Of a stretch of 64,000 bases of DNA, positions 1 to 10,800 are shown one piece after another. Within the stretch, counting starts at the first letter, position 1. Every line of letters starts with the position of its first letter. Made by a program: the position numbers and the translations under genes. Origin of the DNA: Hemerocallis citrina (lineage: Eukaryota; Streptophyta; Magnoliopsida; Asparagales; Asphodelaceae); assembly GCA_017893485.1 (NCBI GenBank), contig CM030364.1, positions 251,012,731-251,076,730 of the forward strand, given 5' to 3'. Under the pieces are notes generated by a model. That model was not told where the DNA came from. It saw only the letters and a list, made by a program, of their open reading frames with translations, and ran no database searches.

Positions 1-309
1 TCCCTGCTATATCCTCTTCAATTCTGATTTTGCCCCTTGTTCCTCTTCCTTTCATATTCAATTCTTTGATTTTCTTTTGTCTCTTCTAGTCATCCTCTTC
101 CTTGAGTTTTTATTGGATATAGATTCATTTTCCTACCTATATTCTCTTTATAATTTTTCCCGAATATTTTCTGTATTTCGATTATTAATTGTTATATTCG
201 TTTTGGATCACCTATTAAAATGTTTCTCAATAAAGATTATGTTATTTTGAATAATAGTGTAGTTTAACTTCACTTTTCATTTTTGATCGACCATATATTT
301 CTATTGGAT

Positions 310-720
310 TACCTTGATAAGACAAATTCTTATTTTTTTGTATACTGCTATTATTATTACTATTATTATTATTGCTATTGTTTTCATTATCATTACTAGT
401 ATTATTATTATTGTTACTACTATTGATATTCTTATTGTCGTTTTCATTATTTTATTATTGTTGTTAATATTGAATTACTTCCACAAAAATGTTGGACCCA
501 AACTATATTTTGTCTTGCATTATTATTTTTACTAGTGTTGTTAATATTTTATTATTATTATTATTGTTATCATTTTTGCGATTATTGTTATTATTATTGT
601 TATGATCATTGTTATTATTATTGTTATTCTTATTGTTATTAGTATTGATATTTTGTTACTATTATTGTATTTGGTATTATTATTTTTATCGTTACTATTA
701 TTATTATTATTATTTTGTTT
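310..720. repeat. Imperfect TTA/TTG trinucleotide repeat
   Basis: Degenerate tract of TTATTATTG-like triplets. The ORFs across it read as Ile/Leu/Val/Tyr runs and are low-complexity artefacts. A similar tract recurs at 1090-1345. Confidence 0.85.
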
Positions 721-765
721 TGAGGCCGAACATGGTCAATTTTATATACATTTCACCATTTCGGT

Positions 766-927
766 GCAACCTAATGTCGAGATGGAAAATATGCAACTCG
801 ATGTCAATGGAGGCAAATTACAACTAGATGTCGGGGAGGTAAAATGTGCAACCGAATATCCAGACGGCAACCTGCAACCTAATGTCATGAAGGCAAACAT
901 GCAACTTGATGTTAAGGAGGCAAGATT
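766..927 (+). repeat. 27-bp minisatellite, six imperfect copies
   Basis: Six consecutive 26-28-bp units start at 766, 793, 820, 848, 874 and 901. Each opens with (g/a)caac followed by a near-conserved atgtc and an aggcaaa-like block. Because the unit is close to 27 bp, the open frame through 602-1057 shows a 9-residue period (QPNVEMENM, QLDVNGGKL, QLDVGEVKC and so on). No known domain is recognised; translation is unproven. Confidence 0.8.
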
Positions 928-1089
928 TTCTACCTATTTGCTAATTGATATTTCAAGACTTTTTATTTATTTAATGAAACTAATGGTAAAGAAATATTTT
1001 CTTTATGACATTTTTGTTGTACAATTATACTTTTTGTTTCCATACAATTTGAACTAGTATAGTCGATTTTACTCTATTTTGTGTATAAT

Positions 1090-1345
1090 GTATTATCATT
1101 GTTATTTTTATTATTGTTATTGTTTTCGTTATTATTATTGGTATTATTATTATTATTGTTACTTCTATTGCTGTTATTATTATTGTTTTCATTATCTTTA
1201 TTTATTATTATTGATATTATTATCTTTATTATTAATATGTGTTGTTATTATTACTGTTATTATTATTTTTATTATTGTTATTACTATTCTATCATTATTG
1301 GTTTTATTGTTAATATTTGTTGTTATTATTATTTCTGTTAAAGCC
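1090..1345. repeat. Imperfect TTA/TTG trinucleotide repeat
   Basis: Second low-complexity tract of TTATTATTG-like triplets, flanking the 27-bp minisatellite region on its other side. It contains no credible coding sequence. Confidence 0.85.
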
Positions 1346-1534
1346 ATTAGTTTTGATCTATATTATATCTTTTAATTATTTAGATTGAAGCTCATATTCT
1401 TTTGCATTATTGCTTATGTATATCTCGAGCCCATACTCTCTTTGATCCTGGTGTCACATTTTTGTCTTCCTGCTCGGTTCATCGATTGGTGTCATGTGGC
1501 CTACAGCGACATGTATGTTGCTTGGGACATCACC

Positions 1535-1589
1535 ATCGGAGTAGCGCAGCGGAAGCGTGGTGGGCCCATAACCCACAAGTTCCAGGATC
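1535..1589 (+). pseudogene. Truncated initiator tRNA-Met (CAU) fragment
   Basis: From 1535 the sequence matches plant elongator-type initiator tRNA almost base for base through the acceptor 5' strand, D arm, anticodon arm (gggCCCATAaccc, anticodon CAT) and variable loop, into the T stem (ccaggatc). The remaining 3' half of the T arm and the acceptor 3' strand are absent; the sequence diverges at about 1590. It cannot fold as a full tRNA and is read as a pseudogene fragment. It sits inside the internal region of an LTR element, a class that uses this same tRNA as primer. Confidence 0.8.
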
Positions 1590-1895
1590 CCCTTGTTGCT
1601 TCTAGTTCTTTGTATCGTTTGTTTCCCTCTATCCCTTGCATTCATCCTTACTTGTTGACTCATTTGCTTGTCCTAACTCTTCCTTGTCCGTCTTTCTTCG
1701 ATCCCAGCTTTATCTATTTCTTCATCTCTTTACTTGCTATCTTGCAAGTCTTGTGTTGTTTCTTTTTCTTGCCTTCCATTTAACCTCATTGCTATTCACT
1801 TCCTTTTTCTGGTGTTACCACTGCTTTGTTCCTTTCCCTTTTACTCTCTATTTTGTTATCCCCAGCTTGTCTTGCCTTGTCCTATGTACCGCCTA
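1590..1895 (+). other. Pyrimidine-rich internal sequence, no gene seen
   Basis: T/C-rich sequence between the tRNA fragment and the pol-like tail. ORFs here are Ser/Leu/Phe-rich and match no family I recognise. Confidence 0.5.
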
Positions 1896-1939
1896 AGTAA
1901 ATTTCGAGGATGAAATTTTGTTGTAAGGTGGGTAGGATT
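1896..1939 (+). other. Chromovirus-like pol C-terminal tail and polypurine tract
   Basis: The stretch aatttcgaggatgaaatttt encodes N/FEDEI, the typical last residues of plant Del/Tekay-type Ty3/gypsy polyproteins. It is followed by a stop and the purine-rich aaggtgggtaggat (1926-1939), directly before the TG of the LTR. This identifies the downstream repeat as a 3' LTR and gives + orientation. Confidence 0.75.
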
Positions 1940-2462
1940 TGCAACCCCTATTTCCGGAATACGTATTTTCATGAGTATTTTTCTGTGTTCCGAGATTTAT
2001 AAATTCGTTATTGTTAGATTTGTTTTGAATTTCATGTTAAAATATTTTTCTAAACAATAGTTATAACTATTTCAAATAAACCTTGTTTTTATTTCCTACT
2101 TGATCAGCTAATTGCATTTTGACCCTCCAAATTATTGTTGCTATTTCGACTATTTCAACAAAATTCCTATTTTTATATATTGACAATATCCTGAGGATTG
2201 CTATTATTAATGTTAGCATTTGGTCATCATTATTATTATTTCTATTCTTATTGTTACTATGATTACTTATTATTCTTATTGATTATTAAATTCTTATTTG
2301 ATAATTGTATTTTTAATTGTTTCAAATAATTTATGTAATACAAATTGTATTTATCCGGATACCCTATTTCTTGTATTCGGATTTGCATTGATCTATTGTA
2401 TTCTATACAATGTGTTTTATTTTATTGGATCTGTACCCAATACCCAATATCTTTCTTTTCCC

Positions 2463-2470
2463 TATAAATA
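2463..2470 (+). promoter_or_regulatory. TATA box of LTR A
   Basis: TATAAATA preceded by tttccc and followed by aaccctaaccctaa-type 5' UTR sequence. Marks the likely U3/R boundary. Confidence 0.6.
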
Positions 2471-3317
2471 CCCTAATCTCTTAATAAACCCTAACCCTAA
2501 TTATTTTCTAAACCCTAGCCGCCTAACCCTTAATCTCCCTCATTAATGTTTTATCCCTAACCCTCTTTCCCTGTGCATCGCTACCCCCCATCCCGTCTCT
2601 CTCCCTCCTCCGCCATCATCCTCGTTCCCATCTCCTCTTCATCACCTCGCCATCCTCGCCATCACCACCTCATCCCCGCCTTCTCTTTCCCGTCGTCTTC
2701 ACCACCGAACCCATCGCTCGACCCAATCCACCATGAGTTACCTTCGCCGTAAACTCCCTCACCTTCGCCCTATTCCCTCTCCATGCACCCCCATCACCTT
2801 CGTCGTCTCTCGCCGTGCCTGTACAACCCCATAGCGCTGCCATTCGAACCCCGGAGTTGCGAGCAATCGTCTCTGTTTTCAACCGCAAAAACAGAGCTCC
2901 TTCTTCGCTGGAGTTGTCGTCGCCACCGTCGCTTCCCGACCGTGGTGTCGTCGCCTTCGTCGTGGTCGCATTGTCGATCCGTCAGCCGCGCAGTCGCCGC
3001 TGTCTCTCTCTTCCCCCTCACCGAAGGTTGAAGACGATCCACGATTGGGTGGATCCGTTGTTTCGTGTTCGGCCACATCAGATCCAGGTCATTGTCCGCT
3101 ATTTTGGGCCAGATCCGGTGTGGAACTGAGTTTCTATTGGCTTGTTTTGGTGTTTCGTGTTCTGTGCGCAGCAGATCCAGTTTGGTGTTCTGTGTTCTGG
3201 CCGATCCGGTGTGAAGTTCTTTTGGCTATTGTTGATTGGTTTTCGGGCATGTATTTTTGGGAGTTTCGCCCGGAATTCTGATCCTGTTATTCTATTTAAT
3301 TATATCTGGAATAACAG

Positions 3318-4932
3318 GTAAGTCTTTTCTTGAACCCTTTTTATTGGTTGTGTTCAAGATTAATTGATCTCATGCAAGTAGATTCGTCCATTTTGTTATC
3401 AAAAATCTGCTTTTGACAATTCCGTTAAGATTATCGAGGGTTTACACGAGCTAACCTAACATACTCTTAACATTGTGCTATCTCTTTGATCTATAACCCA
3501 GTCCCCAATGTTTCATGCATATGCGCAATTAAAATAACTAGATTTATGCTTAGAACTGCTTGATGAAATGGACATGTTAAATTGAATGTACTGAATCAGT
3601 TTTAATTGATAAATTGACACCATAACTGTAATAAATGTACCTTAAACCTTAGAAATTGCATGTTGACACCTAGGATTCACTTGATTGCAAATTTGAATGC
3701 TATATGTGATCATATGATTTATTTATTTGCCTATTCATGCTAAGACAGTTTCTGGACTGCTGTATGATTCATTTTGAATTAGATTTTTGACCATGCTAAT
3801 GATATAAATTTAAAAAACTTACTAAACAGAAAATGTAGCCCTTAATGGCTAGATAATTTTTTTCTGGTCTGGATTTAAATTCCAATTTGTCATCTGTTAA
3901 TTATCATCACTTTAATGCAACTGTGTTAGTAATTTTCAGAACCATAATTTCATGTGTACTCTGTTGTTCTATATTTTATTTGACCCTGTTAACAGTATAA
4001 AAAAAATCTGAAATAATTTAGGCTGGACCTAGACATGTATAGGTATCACCCATAATTTTTATAGATTTTAATAAAGAGTTCTCTGACCCGAAACAATTAG
4101 TTGAAGACAACCTACTGCATGCTGCCTGGACTCAAAATCTGATTAGAATAGAGTTTTCACCCTAGTACCTATACCTTTTATATACCTTAATTATACTCGC
4201 TAGAACTGTGTGGAAGTCTATTTTCCAGATCTTCCGGCGGATTCAGTTTTGCTAATTTGTAGTGCCCGCAATCCATATTTTAGTACAGCAAGGTCATGCT
4301 GTCCTGATCATGTGATGTGTGTTGATTTGACTTGTTTGCTTCTTGCTTTCCTATATCGCATAGAATTAGTCACACATAGTATTATACAACATTGACACCT
4401 TGCATGCTCACATAGGATTAAAATGACTAATAAAAAGTCGGGGTATCATGGGTAGACTAGGTAGTGAACGACCGGAAATTGTACTCGGTTGGGCCCTACT
4501 GTCTGAACTGCACTGACCTATACTGATGGCCATAAACTACTGCCCGATAAACACTGCTCAAGAAACACTGATACTGAATATGAAATACTGATTACTAGGC
4601 CGAGACACGGACCGAGAATTCACCATCTGTCTAAAACGTTCACTGTGTGTTTGCGCGGAACTTGTGGAATAGGACGCAGTAGTACGTGCACTAGATAGAT
4701 TAATAAAATACTTAATAACCTGCATTTCCTGCCTGATCCTGACATCTCGCATTACATGCATGATTTACTGTAGACCTTTGATATTTTGCCTGCCTTTGCT
4801 TTGTTCTTGTCTTTGATCATGTCCCTATTCTTTGATAATCATGCTTTCCTTTAACCTTTGTTTTCTCTACTTGCTATCCACGACTTGCTCTAAGGGCTCT
4901 CTTTTCTTTCTTTTTAGATCTAGTATTAACAG
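3318..4932 (+). other. Predicted intron within LTR A
   Basis: Donor aacag|gtaagt at 3318 is a perfect consensus. Acceptor attaacag ends at 4932, followed by gtaccgaagga. The same exon-2 start (gtactgatgga) follows an acceptor in LTR B. Splicing is inferred from conserved sites only. Confidence 0.5.
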
Positions 4933-5298
4933 GTACCGAAGGAGCAATACCAGAAGAACTTGGTGAGCAAACTCTTTGAAGATTGGAGCTGGACTATTAG
5001 TCTGCTTAGCTATCTTTTCTTATTTGCTTATTGTATTCTTTTTATCATACTTTGTATTCTTGGGCTTTATGACTCGAAGTTTGTTTTATCCCAGATTTTG
5101 GATTATTAATTGGTGAATTTATTTCATGATTATCTTTGAGTTTATTCATTGTTTATGTGATTATATTCTTTACCTGCGTGGTTGTTTCTCTTGTAAATTG
5201 TTGAGTTAGACTAGTACAGCTTATGAATGATGTCTAATAATTTGCTGAGCCTACGTTGCGTGCTCGTATTCCCGTATTTTGGGAAGCGGGACGTGACA

Positions 5299-5464
5299 GT
5301 TGTTTAGGAGGTGGTGGAGGGGTTGGGGTTAGGTGAGTCCATGTTGTGGAGAGAGAACATCCAGGTTTTCAGGAATGCATTTTTTTTTTTTTGATTGGCA
5401 AGGCTTTCGATATCTTTTTTTTCTTTGACTGGAAAAAGGTAGGAAAAGATCCTACCGCACATTA

Positions 5465-5519
<55 letters not shown>
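5299..5519. other. Short spacer ending in (AT)n microsatellite
   Basis: About 165 bp of unassigned sequence, then an AT dinucleotide run from about 5467 to 5519 that is the insertion site of LTR B. An ORF with repeated YI residues is only the microsatellite. Confidence 0.7.
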
Positions 5520-5523
<4 letters not shown>

Positions 5524-8492
5524 ACGCCCCGCTTCCCACCATACGGAAATACAGGCACGCAACTGAGGTCCAGCGAATGATATACATCATCCATAAGCTG
5601 TACAATTATAAGCTCAACAAGATCTTTATAACACATTCACGCAGGCAAATATAATAATCACATGAGCTGAAAATAGAATAACCATCATTTGGATAATATA
5701 TTAACATCGGGTCAAGATGCCCGAGAGTACAAGGTGCCAGAATTAAAATAATATGATAAGCAGTTCGCTATAACAACTAGATAAAATAGCGACTGAAAGA
5801 AAAACAACATGAAGTAGTAAGGAAGCAGCAACGATCGTCTAGAGAGCCTGCTTGTCGGGTCCATCAGTACCTGTATAATTATTAACTCAAAAAAAAAAGA
5901 AAAGTTCCTGTTAGAGCAAGTTTCGGGCAGCAAGTAGCAATAAGCAGAAAAAGGGGTAATATAACAAGATATAATATGGAAGAAACAAGAAGTAGAAGTA
6001 CAAATACAATATGGAAGTAAGCAAAAAACTGGGACAATATGATCATGTAAGTAATAACTGTAACTAGTGTATTCTAGACTTCAAGGTATAAGCAATTGAT
6101 AACCTAGGCTCAGTTAATCGATATTCATGTAATTAAGAATCGAGAGTCATGTAATCAAGAGTCAAGAGTCATGTAATGAAGAGTCATGTAATCAAGAATC
6201 ATGTAATCAAGAATCATGCTTAGTGAAGATTTCAAATTTATTTGTTTTATTAACTTATCTAATGCACACAATCCTGTGTCCCATACCACAAGTTCGGTGC
6301 ATATCAATCATGTGACGTTTAGACTTAAGTAGTGAATTTTATAGGATTATGTACTCGGGTCTTCCAGTGATAGTATCAAGACATGTAATCATGAATCATG
6401 TAATCGAGAATTATGTAATCAAGAATTGTGTAATCAAGAATCACTATTTCGGAAAACACGGGCCCCCTTCCGAGTATACTCCCCTATATTGTCCACTATT
6501 AAGCCGTACCCTTATAACCCCGGCTTGTTATTCTTTTATAATTAATTATGAATATGCAGTCGGTACGACTAGTGGAACGGTGTAATCAAATAGTTTAGTC
6601 AAGAAAAATATCAAGGGCAGTAATTATGGACAGGAGACGTAAAACGAGTACATGTATCGAGAGTAGTTATTATAGAATTATCAAGTGGTATAAAATGCAT
6701 TCTATCAACCTATTATATCTATACAAGTTATTATTACAAGAATAATAATACACTCAGTTCATTAAATATGAAAAGTAACGGGTTTATATGCAAAAATGTA
6801 TAGATGAATTTTTAGACAACTTGACATGTCTGCATTCAAATTCACTTTCCCATTGTTACAGAAAAGCAAATCCAATTCCGCCAGAGATTCTAGAAAGTAT
6901 ACTCTCTTCCGGTTCTAACGCATATTCACACGATACATTCTAGAGACAGTAGTTATGCATATAAATTCATTCTTCGCTGGTTTCGATGTTTCGCGAGCAT
7001 TCTGAAAATTCAGAGTCACAATACTAAAATTGCGATATCTCACAATCTATACATCGGATTGAGAAACCGTAATATGTTTCGGATATTTAGACTCGAAGGG
7101 CTACGATTTTCATGTAGAAAGTTTTTCGATCCAGTATCGGGAATATGGTCGAATTCTCAGTACAAGATACCGGTTAGTAATCCCATGCAGGTTCAAAAAT
7201 TCACGATATGCCAGTACTAAAATCGCGATATCTCACAATATATACATTCGATTGAGAAACCGTAAGATGTTCTAGATTTGGGACTCGATGGGCTATGATT
7301 TCCACATAGAAAATCTTCATTTCAGTATCGGAAACATGGTCTAATTCTTAGTGCAAGGTCAAGAAATTTTAGAGATAGTAAGGTTGAATATTCGATATTC
7401 GATAACACGATTCGAAATGTGTTAACGGTTCAATCCTGAGTTGACATAGCATGAAACAAGTGACTAGAATGGAGTTTGACAATAAAACATGATGATGACT
7501 AGACTACTTGCCACGAGTCCAAGGAAAATGCTTGTACGAGAACAAAAAGAGTGTACAAGGTACTTGCCTTATAACGTGACGATTTCGGTGGTAGTGTTAA
7601 CCATGGAAAGAAGAAGCGACGTCGGCAACGGACGGCGGCACAACGAAGATAAGAATGACGGCAAGACGGCAGCGAGGTAGCAACGGTGAGTGACAACAAC
7701 AACAAGGTGGCGCGGCGTGAGGAGACGGAGTGAGTTCGGTTTGTTCTTCGGGGTTCACGGGGTCGTAGAAATGGATTCGTTGGCTCGAAGGTGGAAGGTA
7801 AAGTAGAGCTCGGTGTTACTTGAGCTCTCGGGTGTGAAGAAGGCAGAGGAAGAGAAGGAGAAGGGCTTTCGGGTGTGAAGAAGGAAAAGGAAGAGAAGAA
7901 GGGAATGAGGTGGTCTGTATGCTTGTGTGTGTGTGTATATATAGAAAGAAGAATGGAGTAAATGCATGCATGTGTATTATATATAATAATATATAAGGAG
8001 ATAAAGAGATGGGATGTTATCTGATGTGTGTGTGTGTAGAAAATTAGGGGAGAAAGAGAGGGGGGTGTTGAAAAATGAAAAAGGAGACACTGAAGGAAGA
8101 GAGGATTAGGAGTAGTAGGGTGGTGGAGGCAGTAGAGTAGGAGAGAAAAATGAAAGTTAGGCGTAGAATGAGAAAAAATGAGGGGGGGAGGGTTGGCGTA
8201 TGCAGAAATGGAGAAGTAGGGAGGAAAAAAATAAGGTGTAGAAAGGAAGAAAATAAGGTGTAGGAGTTAGGTTAGTTGTTGAATTAAGAATTAGGATTAG
8301 GATTAGGATTAGGATTAATCAGGATTAAAGTTTATATTTAAACTCCGATCGAAAAATCACAAAATTATAGAACTGATCAGAAAAATATTCTGGCTTTAGA
8401 CAAAGAGTCCAAAGAGAAAAATAAAACTGATCTGAAAATTGAAGTACAAAAATTCACGTAATAAAATACGTACAACTGGAACAGGGAGTTAC

Positions 8493-8493
<1 letters not shown>
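5520..8493 (-). mobile_element. LTR B: solo LTR, same family as A and C
   Basis: On the minus strand it begins tgtaactccctgttcc and ends ggaagcggggcgtgaca. No internal domain is attached. Both flanks are (TA)n, so it inserted in a microsatellite and the 5-bp TSD cannot be resolved (atata against ttata). It contains a TATA-like box at about 7936-7943, a GC-type donor aag|gcaagt at 7567 and an acceptor atacag at 5871. A (GGATTA)n stretch at about 8283-8318 is a hexamer expansion, not plant telomere repeat. Confidence 0.8.
5871..7567 (-). other. Predicted GC-AG intron within LTR B
   Basis: Read on the minus strand, the donor is taaggcaagtacc (AG|GCAAGT) and the acceptor is aattatacag|gtactgatgga. 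Positions match the donor and acceptor of LTRs A and C, 351 bp from the LTR end. Confidence 0.45.

Positions 8494-8539
<46 letters not shown>
8494..8539. repeat. (TA)n microsatellite
   Basis: TA dinucleotide run between solo LTR B and the foldback MITE. The run resumes at 8801-8833. Confidence 0.9.
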
Positions 8540-8541
<2 letters not shown>

Positions 8542-8794
8542 GAAAAAGGGGTATGAGCAACTTGCTCATTTAGTAAATAAGCAATTGATGATGCGGCATA
8601 CATGTGATTGGAAAAGCCTTAAAAGGGTTAGTTGTCCAATGTATCACGTGCATGCCACATAATCAATTACTCATTTACTAAATGAGCAAGTTGCTCATAT
8701 CCCTTTTACCCTGGGTTAGTTGTCCAATGTATCACATGCATGCCACATAATCAATTGCTCATTTCCTAAATGAGCAAGTTGCTCATATCCCTTT

Positions 8795-8800
<6 letters not shown>
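8540..8800. mobile_element. Foldback MITE in (TA)n, with 88-bp tandem duplication of one half
   Basis: The termini are gggaaaaagggg and atcccttttaccct. The two halves are long inverted repeats built on gagcaacttgctcatttagtaaat and its complement. The right half 8625-8712 is repeated as 8713-8800 (88 bp, few differences). The element is embedded in TA repeat on both sides. A second copy of the family lies at 59637-59805, also beside (TA)n. No coding capacity. The superfamily is not assignable because the TSD merges with the microsatellite. Confidence 0.8.

Positions 8801-8833
<33 letters not shown>
8801..8833. repeat. (TA)n microsatellite
   Basis: TA run on the far side of the foldback MITE, continuing the tract seen at 8494-8539. 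Confidence 0.9.
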
Positions 8834-8836
<3 letters not shown>

Positions 8837-9500
8837 AAGCTAATAGTTAGTACATAATACAAAACACATGAGGTTGGTCGATCGTATAGGGCTAGAGTTT
8901 GACGTCAAATTTGAGGTTGGAAATACTGCAAATCAAGTCGAAGATAGGGTAGAGGACATCCGTCGTGCACTTCAACTTGTCTTAACCCTAGGCATTTGGC
9001 CCCTAATTTAATTTCAAGCTAACTAACCATGTTACAATGATCTCCCATACCCCTTCATCCATGATCACATATAGTTTCTAGTACAAAACACACAACCTCA
9101 GGCTCAAAACAAAAAGAAAAACAACAGGTTTCACAAAAAATACAAGTCTTTGTTCACTTAGAGTTGCTCTCTCACTGTTTGCCCCTTTGCTTGGCCAGCA
9201 TCTCGAGTAAGGATCTCCCCGTCACCCACACTGTCAAGACCTTGCATAAGTTGCGGTCTCTTCTTCTCGCTTTTGCATACATTTAGCCAGTAACCAAATC
9301 GGAATTTAGCATTATCAATCAGTGTATCTGCTGAATGAAATTTAGCTGAAAAAGCTCTATCATTTCTAGATAGCCAGATGCTCCAACAAATAACAATTGT
9401 GAGAAGGTGCCATGTGTATCTGTGTGAGTGTGAGCCAAAATACCATAGTGAGAAGCATTCTTGAATGAACTATGGCAGTGTGTGGATGTTGAAGAGGTTT
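8834..9500 (-). pseudogene. L1-type LINE (LINE-A), 3' part: ORF2 C-terminus and 3' UTR
   Basis: Read on the minus strand from 9500, the frame gives the LINE C-terminal segment with the WSIWLSRND signature, then a Lys/Arg-rich tail ending in a stop at 9158. The remaining sequence to about 8834 is probable 3' UTR. This frame continues the zinc-binding RVT segment at 20423-20713: the two halves are separated by LTR F, whose 5-bp TSD ggttt (9496-9500 and 20428-20432) marks the break. Internal stops make it non-functional. Confidence 0.75.
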
Positions 9501-10266
9501 TGTAACACTGCGCAAAATTGAGTTATGACAATTTTGCCCACGGGTGTTACACACATGTATTTTGTACCGTTACGGGTAATATCCGTAGCGTATTTTAATA
9601 TAAATATCCTGCGTATTTTGTATTTCGATTATTTATATATTTTTCTGTCATCTCAAACTTCATTTTTATCCTATTTTGAGCCAACTTAAATATTAATCTT
9701 AATCTTTGTGTTTTTACGTGTATTGCACGTGTTTTCAATACACGTGACGATTACGTATATTCCACTGTTACGTGTAATGTTTTTACGTATTTCAACTATT
9801 TATTTTTATAACTTTTCCGAATTTATTTTATAAATTGAAATTCATTTTTCTCATATTTTGACTCGAATATATTTTTATACGTGTTTCTATGTACGTGTTG
9901 ATTACATTGTCGTATATATAAACTTAATGAAATATATTTTTCATATATTTTATTTTGATTATTTATAAACAATTCCCCGTTGATCAAATCCATTTCGTAT
10001 TTGAATATTTGTTTTTACGTGCGACGCACGTGTTTGCAGTACCCATGTTGGTTCCTAAAATTTTCTTGAGTTATGAATATTTTTCTTCTCATTTTTCTAG
10101 TCACAATTATGTGATTTGTTTTAATTAAAATCCACTAGGCCTAAATCCATTTTTGTAGCCCACTAAAAATTAATTACAAATTTAAAGCCCATGATTATTT
10201 TTACACTAAAATGTACATTTTAAAATCTAGTTAGATTGGTACACTTGCCATGTGTAACACATACAC
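9501..10266 (+). mobile_element. LTR F, segment 1 (5' end)
   Basis: Begins tgtaacactg after TSD ggttt. LTR F runs from 9501 to 20427 but is interrupted by solo LTRs D and E. Removing them and their TSD copies leaves about 3.5 kb, the size of its relatives. This segment is AT-rich with no ORF of note and ends in the tacac (10262-10266) that became the target duplication of D. Confidence 0.8.
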
Positions 10267-10792
10267 CGTAACACCCCATTTTTTTTTTTTTTATTAAAAA
10301 TGCATTGTTATTTTGGACGTATGATGCACGTGCAAATTTTTATTCTCATTTTACTATCTTTAACATGCATTAGTTTTAATTAGCCTTTTCTTGATCCATG
10401 GACCTATAGGATAAAATCTAGCCCATTAAGGGGGGAGCCCACTAGATAATTAAATGAATTAATTAGTAACAAGCCCATGTAGCAAGCCCACCTTTAAAAT
10501 CACATTTTTTGTTATGCATGCATAATACATGACAAGTTACAAATGTTAGTATACATTTGGAGTTATAGAAATGTATGCATATTTGTTTATGCATGTGTGC
10601 ATGCATACATCTATGAATTTGGACTAGATTGTGCCCAAGGGGGGGCCGGATTGATGCTTGAGAGAGAGAGAGAGAAAGGAGAGTTAAGGCTTGGAGAGTT
10701 TAAGGGAGGGGTTATGAAAAAGAAGGATTTAATGTGATAAATGGAGAGTTATTAGGGTGAAGAATTATGCAAAAAGAACCCTCCCAAAACCC

Positions 10793-10800
10793 TATAAATA
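10793..10800 (+). promoter_or_regulatory. TATA box of LTR D
   Basis: TATAAATA in accctataaatagaaccc, 188 bp before the conserved 5' splice site. LTRs E (17507-17514, minus strand) and F (14546-14553) have the box at the same distance. Confidence 0.65.

Larger units (their letters stand above)
1..1939 (+). mobile_element. Internal region of large LTR retrotransposon (5' part outside window)
   Basis: This stretch lies directly upstream of LTR A and ends with a pol-like tail and polypurine tract, so it is read as the 3' end of an element's internal domain. I could not find gag, protease, reverse transcriptase, RNase H or integrase motifs in any frame. Most of it is imperfect TTATTATTG-type repeat, a 27-bp minisatellite, a fragment of initiator tRNA and pyrimidine-rich sequence. 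A long LTR next to a non-coding internal region fits a non-autonomous LARD-type derivative (inference). The 5' LTR is outside the window. Confidence 0.6.
1940..5298 (+). mobile_element. LTR A: 3.36-kb 3' LTR of Ty3/gypsy-type element
   Basis: Starts TGCAACCCC right after the polypurine tract and ends gggaagcgggacgtgaca. The start matches LTRs B and C (tgtaact/cccc, then a tacgtatttt-like block in B), and the end is nearly identical to the reverse complement of their first bases, so A, B and C form one family. The LTR holds a TATA box (2463), an aaccctaa-rich and then GC-rich transcribed zone, a perfect 5' splice site (3318) and a 3' splice site (4932). GC-rich ORFs at 2670-3129 overlap on both strands and are not taken as genes. 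Confidence 0.8.

Noticed and set aside
314..1375. Plus-strand ORFs of 72-151 aa rich in Ile, Leu, Val and Tyr
   Set aside because: They follow the TTATTATTG low-complexity tracts and overlap in several frames; only the 27-bp repeat part has any structure.
1535..1607. Functional tRNA-iMet gene
   Set aside because: The 3' half of the T arm and the acceptor 3' strand do not match, so the cloverleaf cannot close.
2483..2535. Telomere-like aaccctaaccctaa stretch
   Set aside because: Only a few degenerate units just after the TATA box of an LTR; it is a common plant 5' leader composition, not an interstitial telomere.
2670..3281. Cluster of GC-rich ORFs on both strands
   Set aside because: They overlap in five or more frames, have no recognised domain and lie in the transcribed part of LTR A.
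5304..5636. 110-aa minus-strand ORF with YI repeats
   Set aside because: It spans the AT microsatellite and the end of LTR B.
8283..8318. (GGATTA)n as a telomere remnant
   Set aside because: The unit is not the plant TTTAGGG repeat, and it lies inside LTR B.
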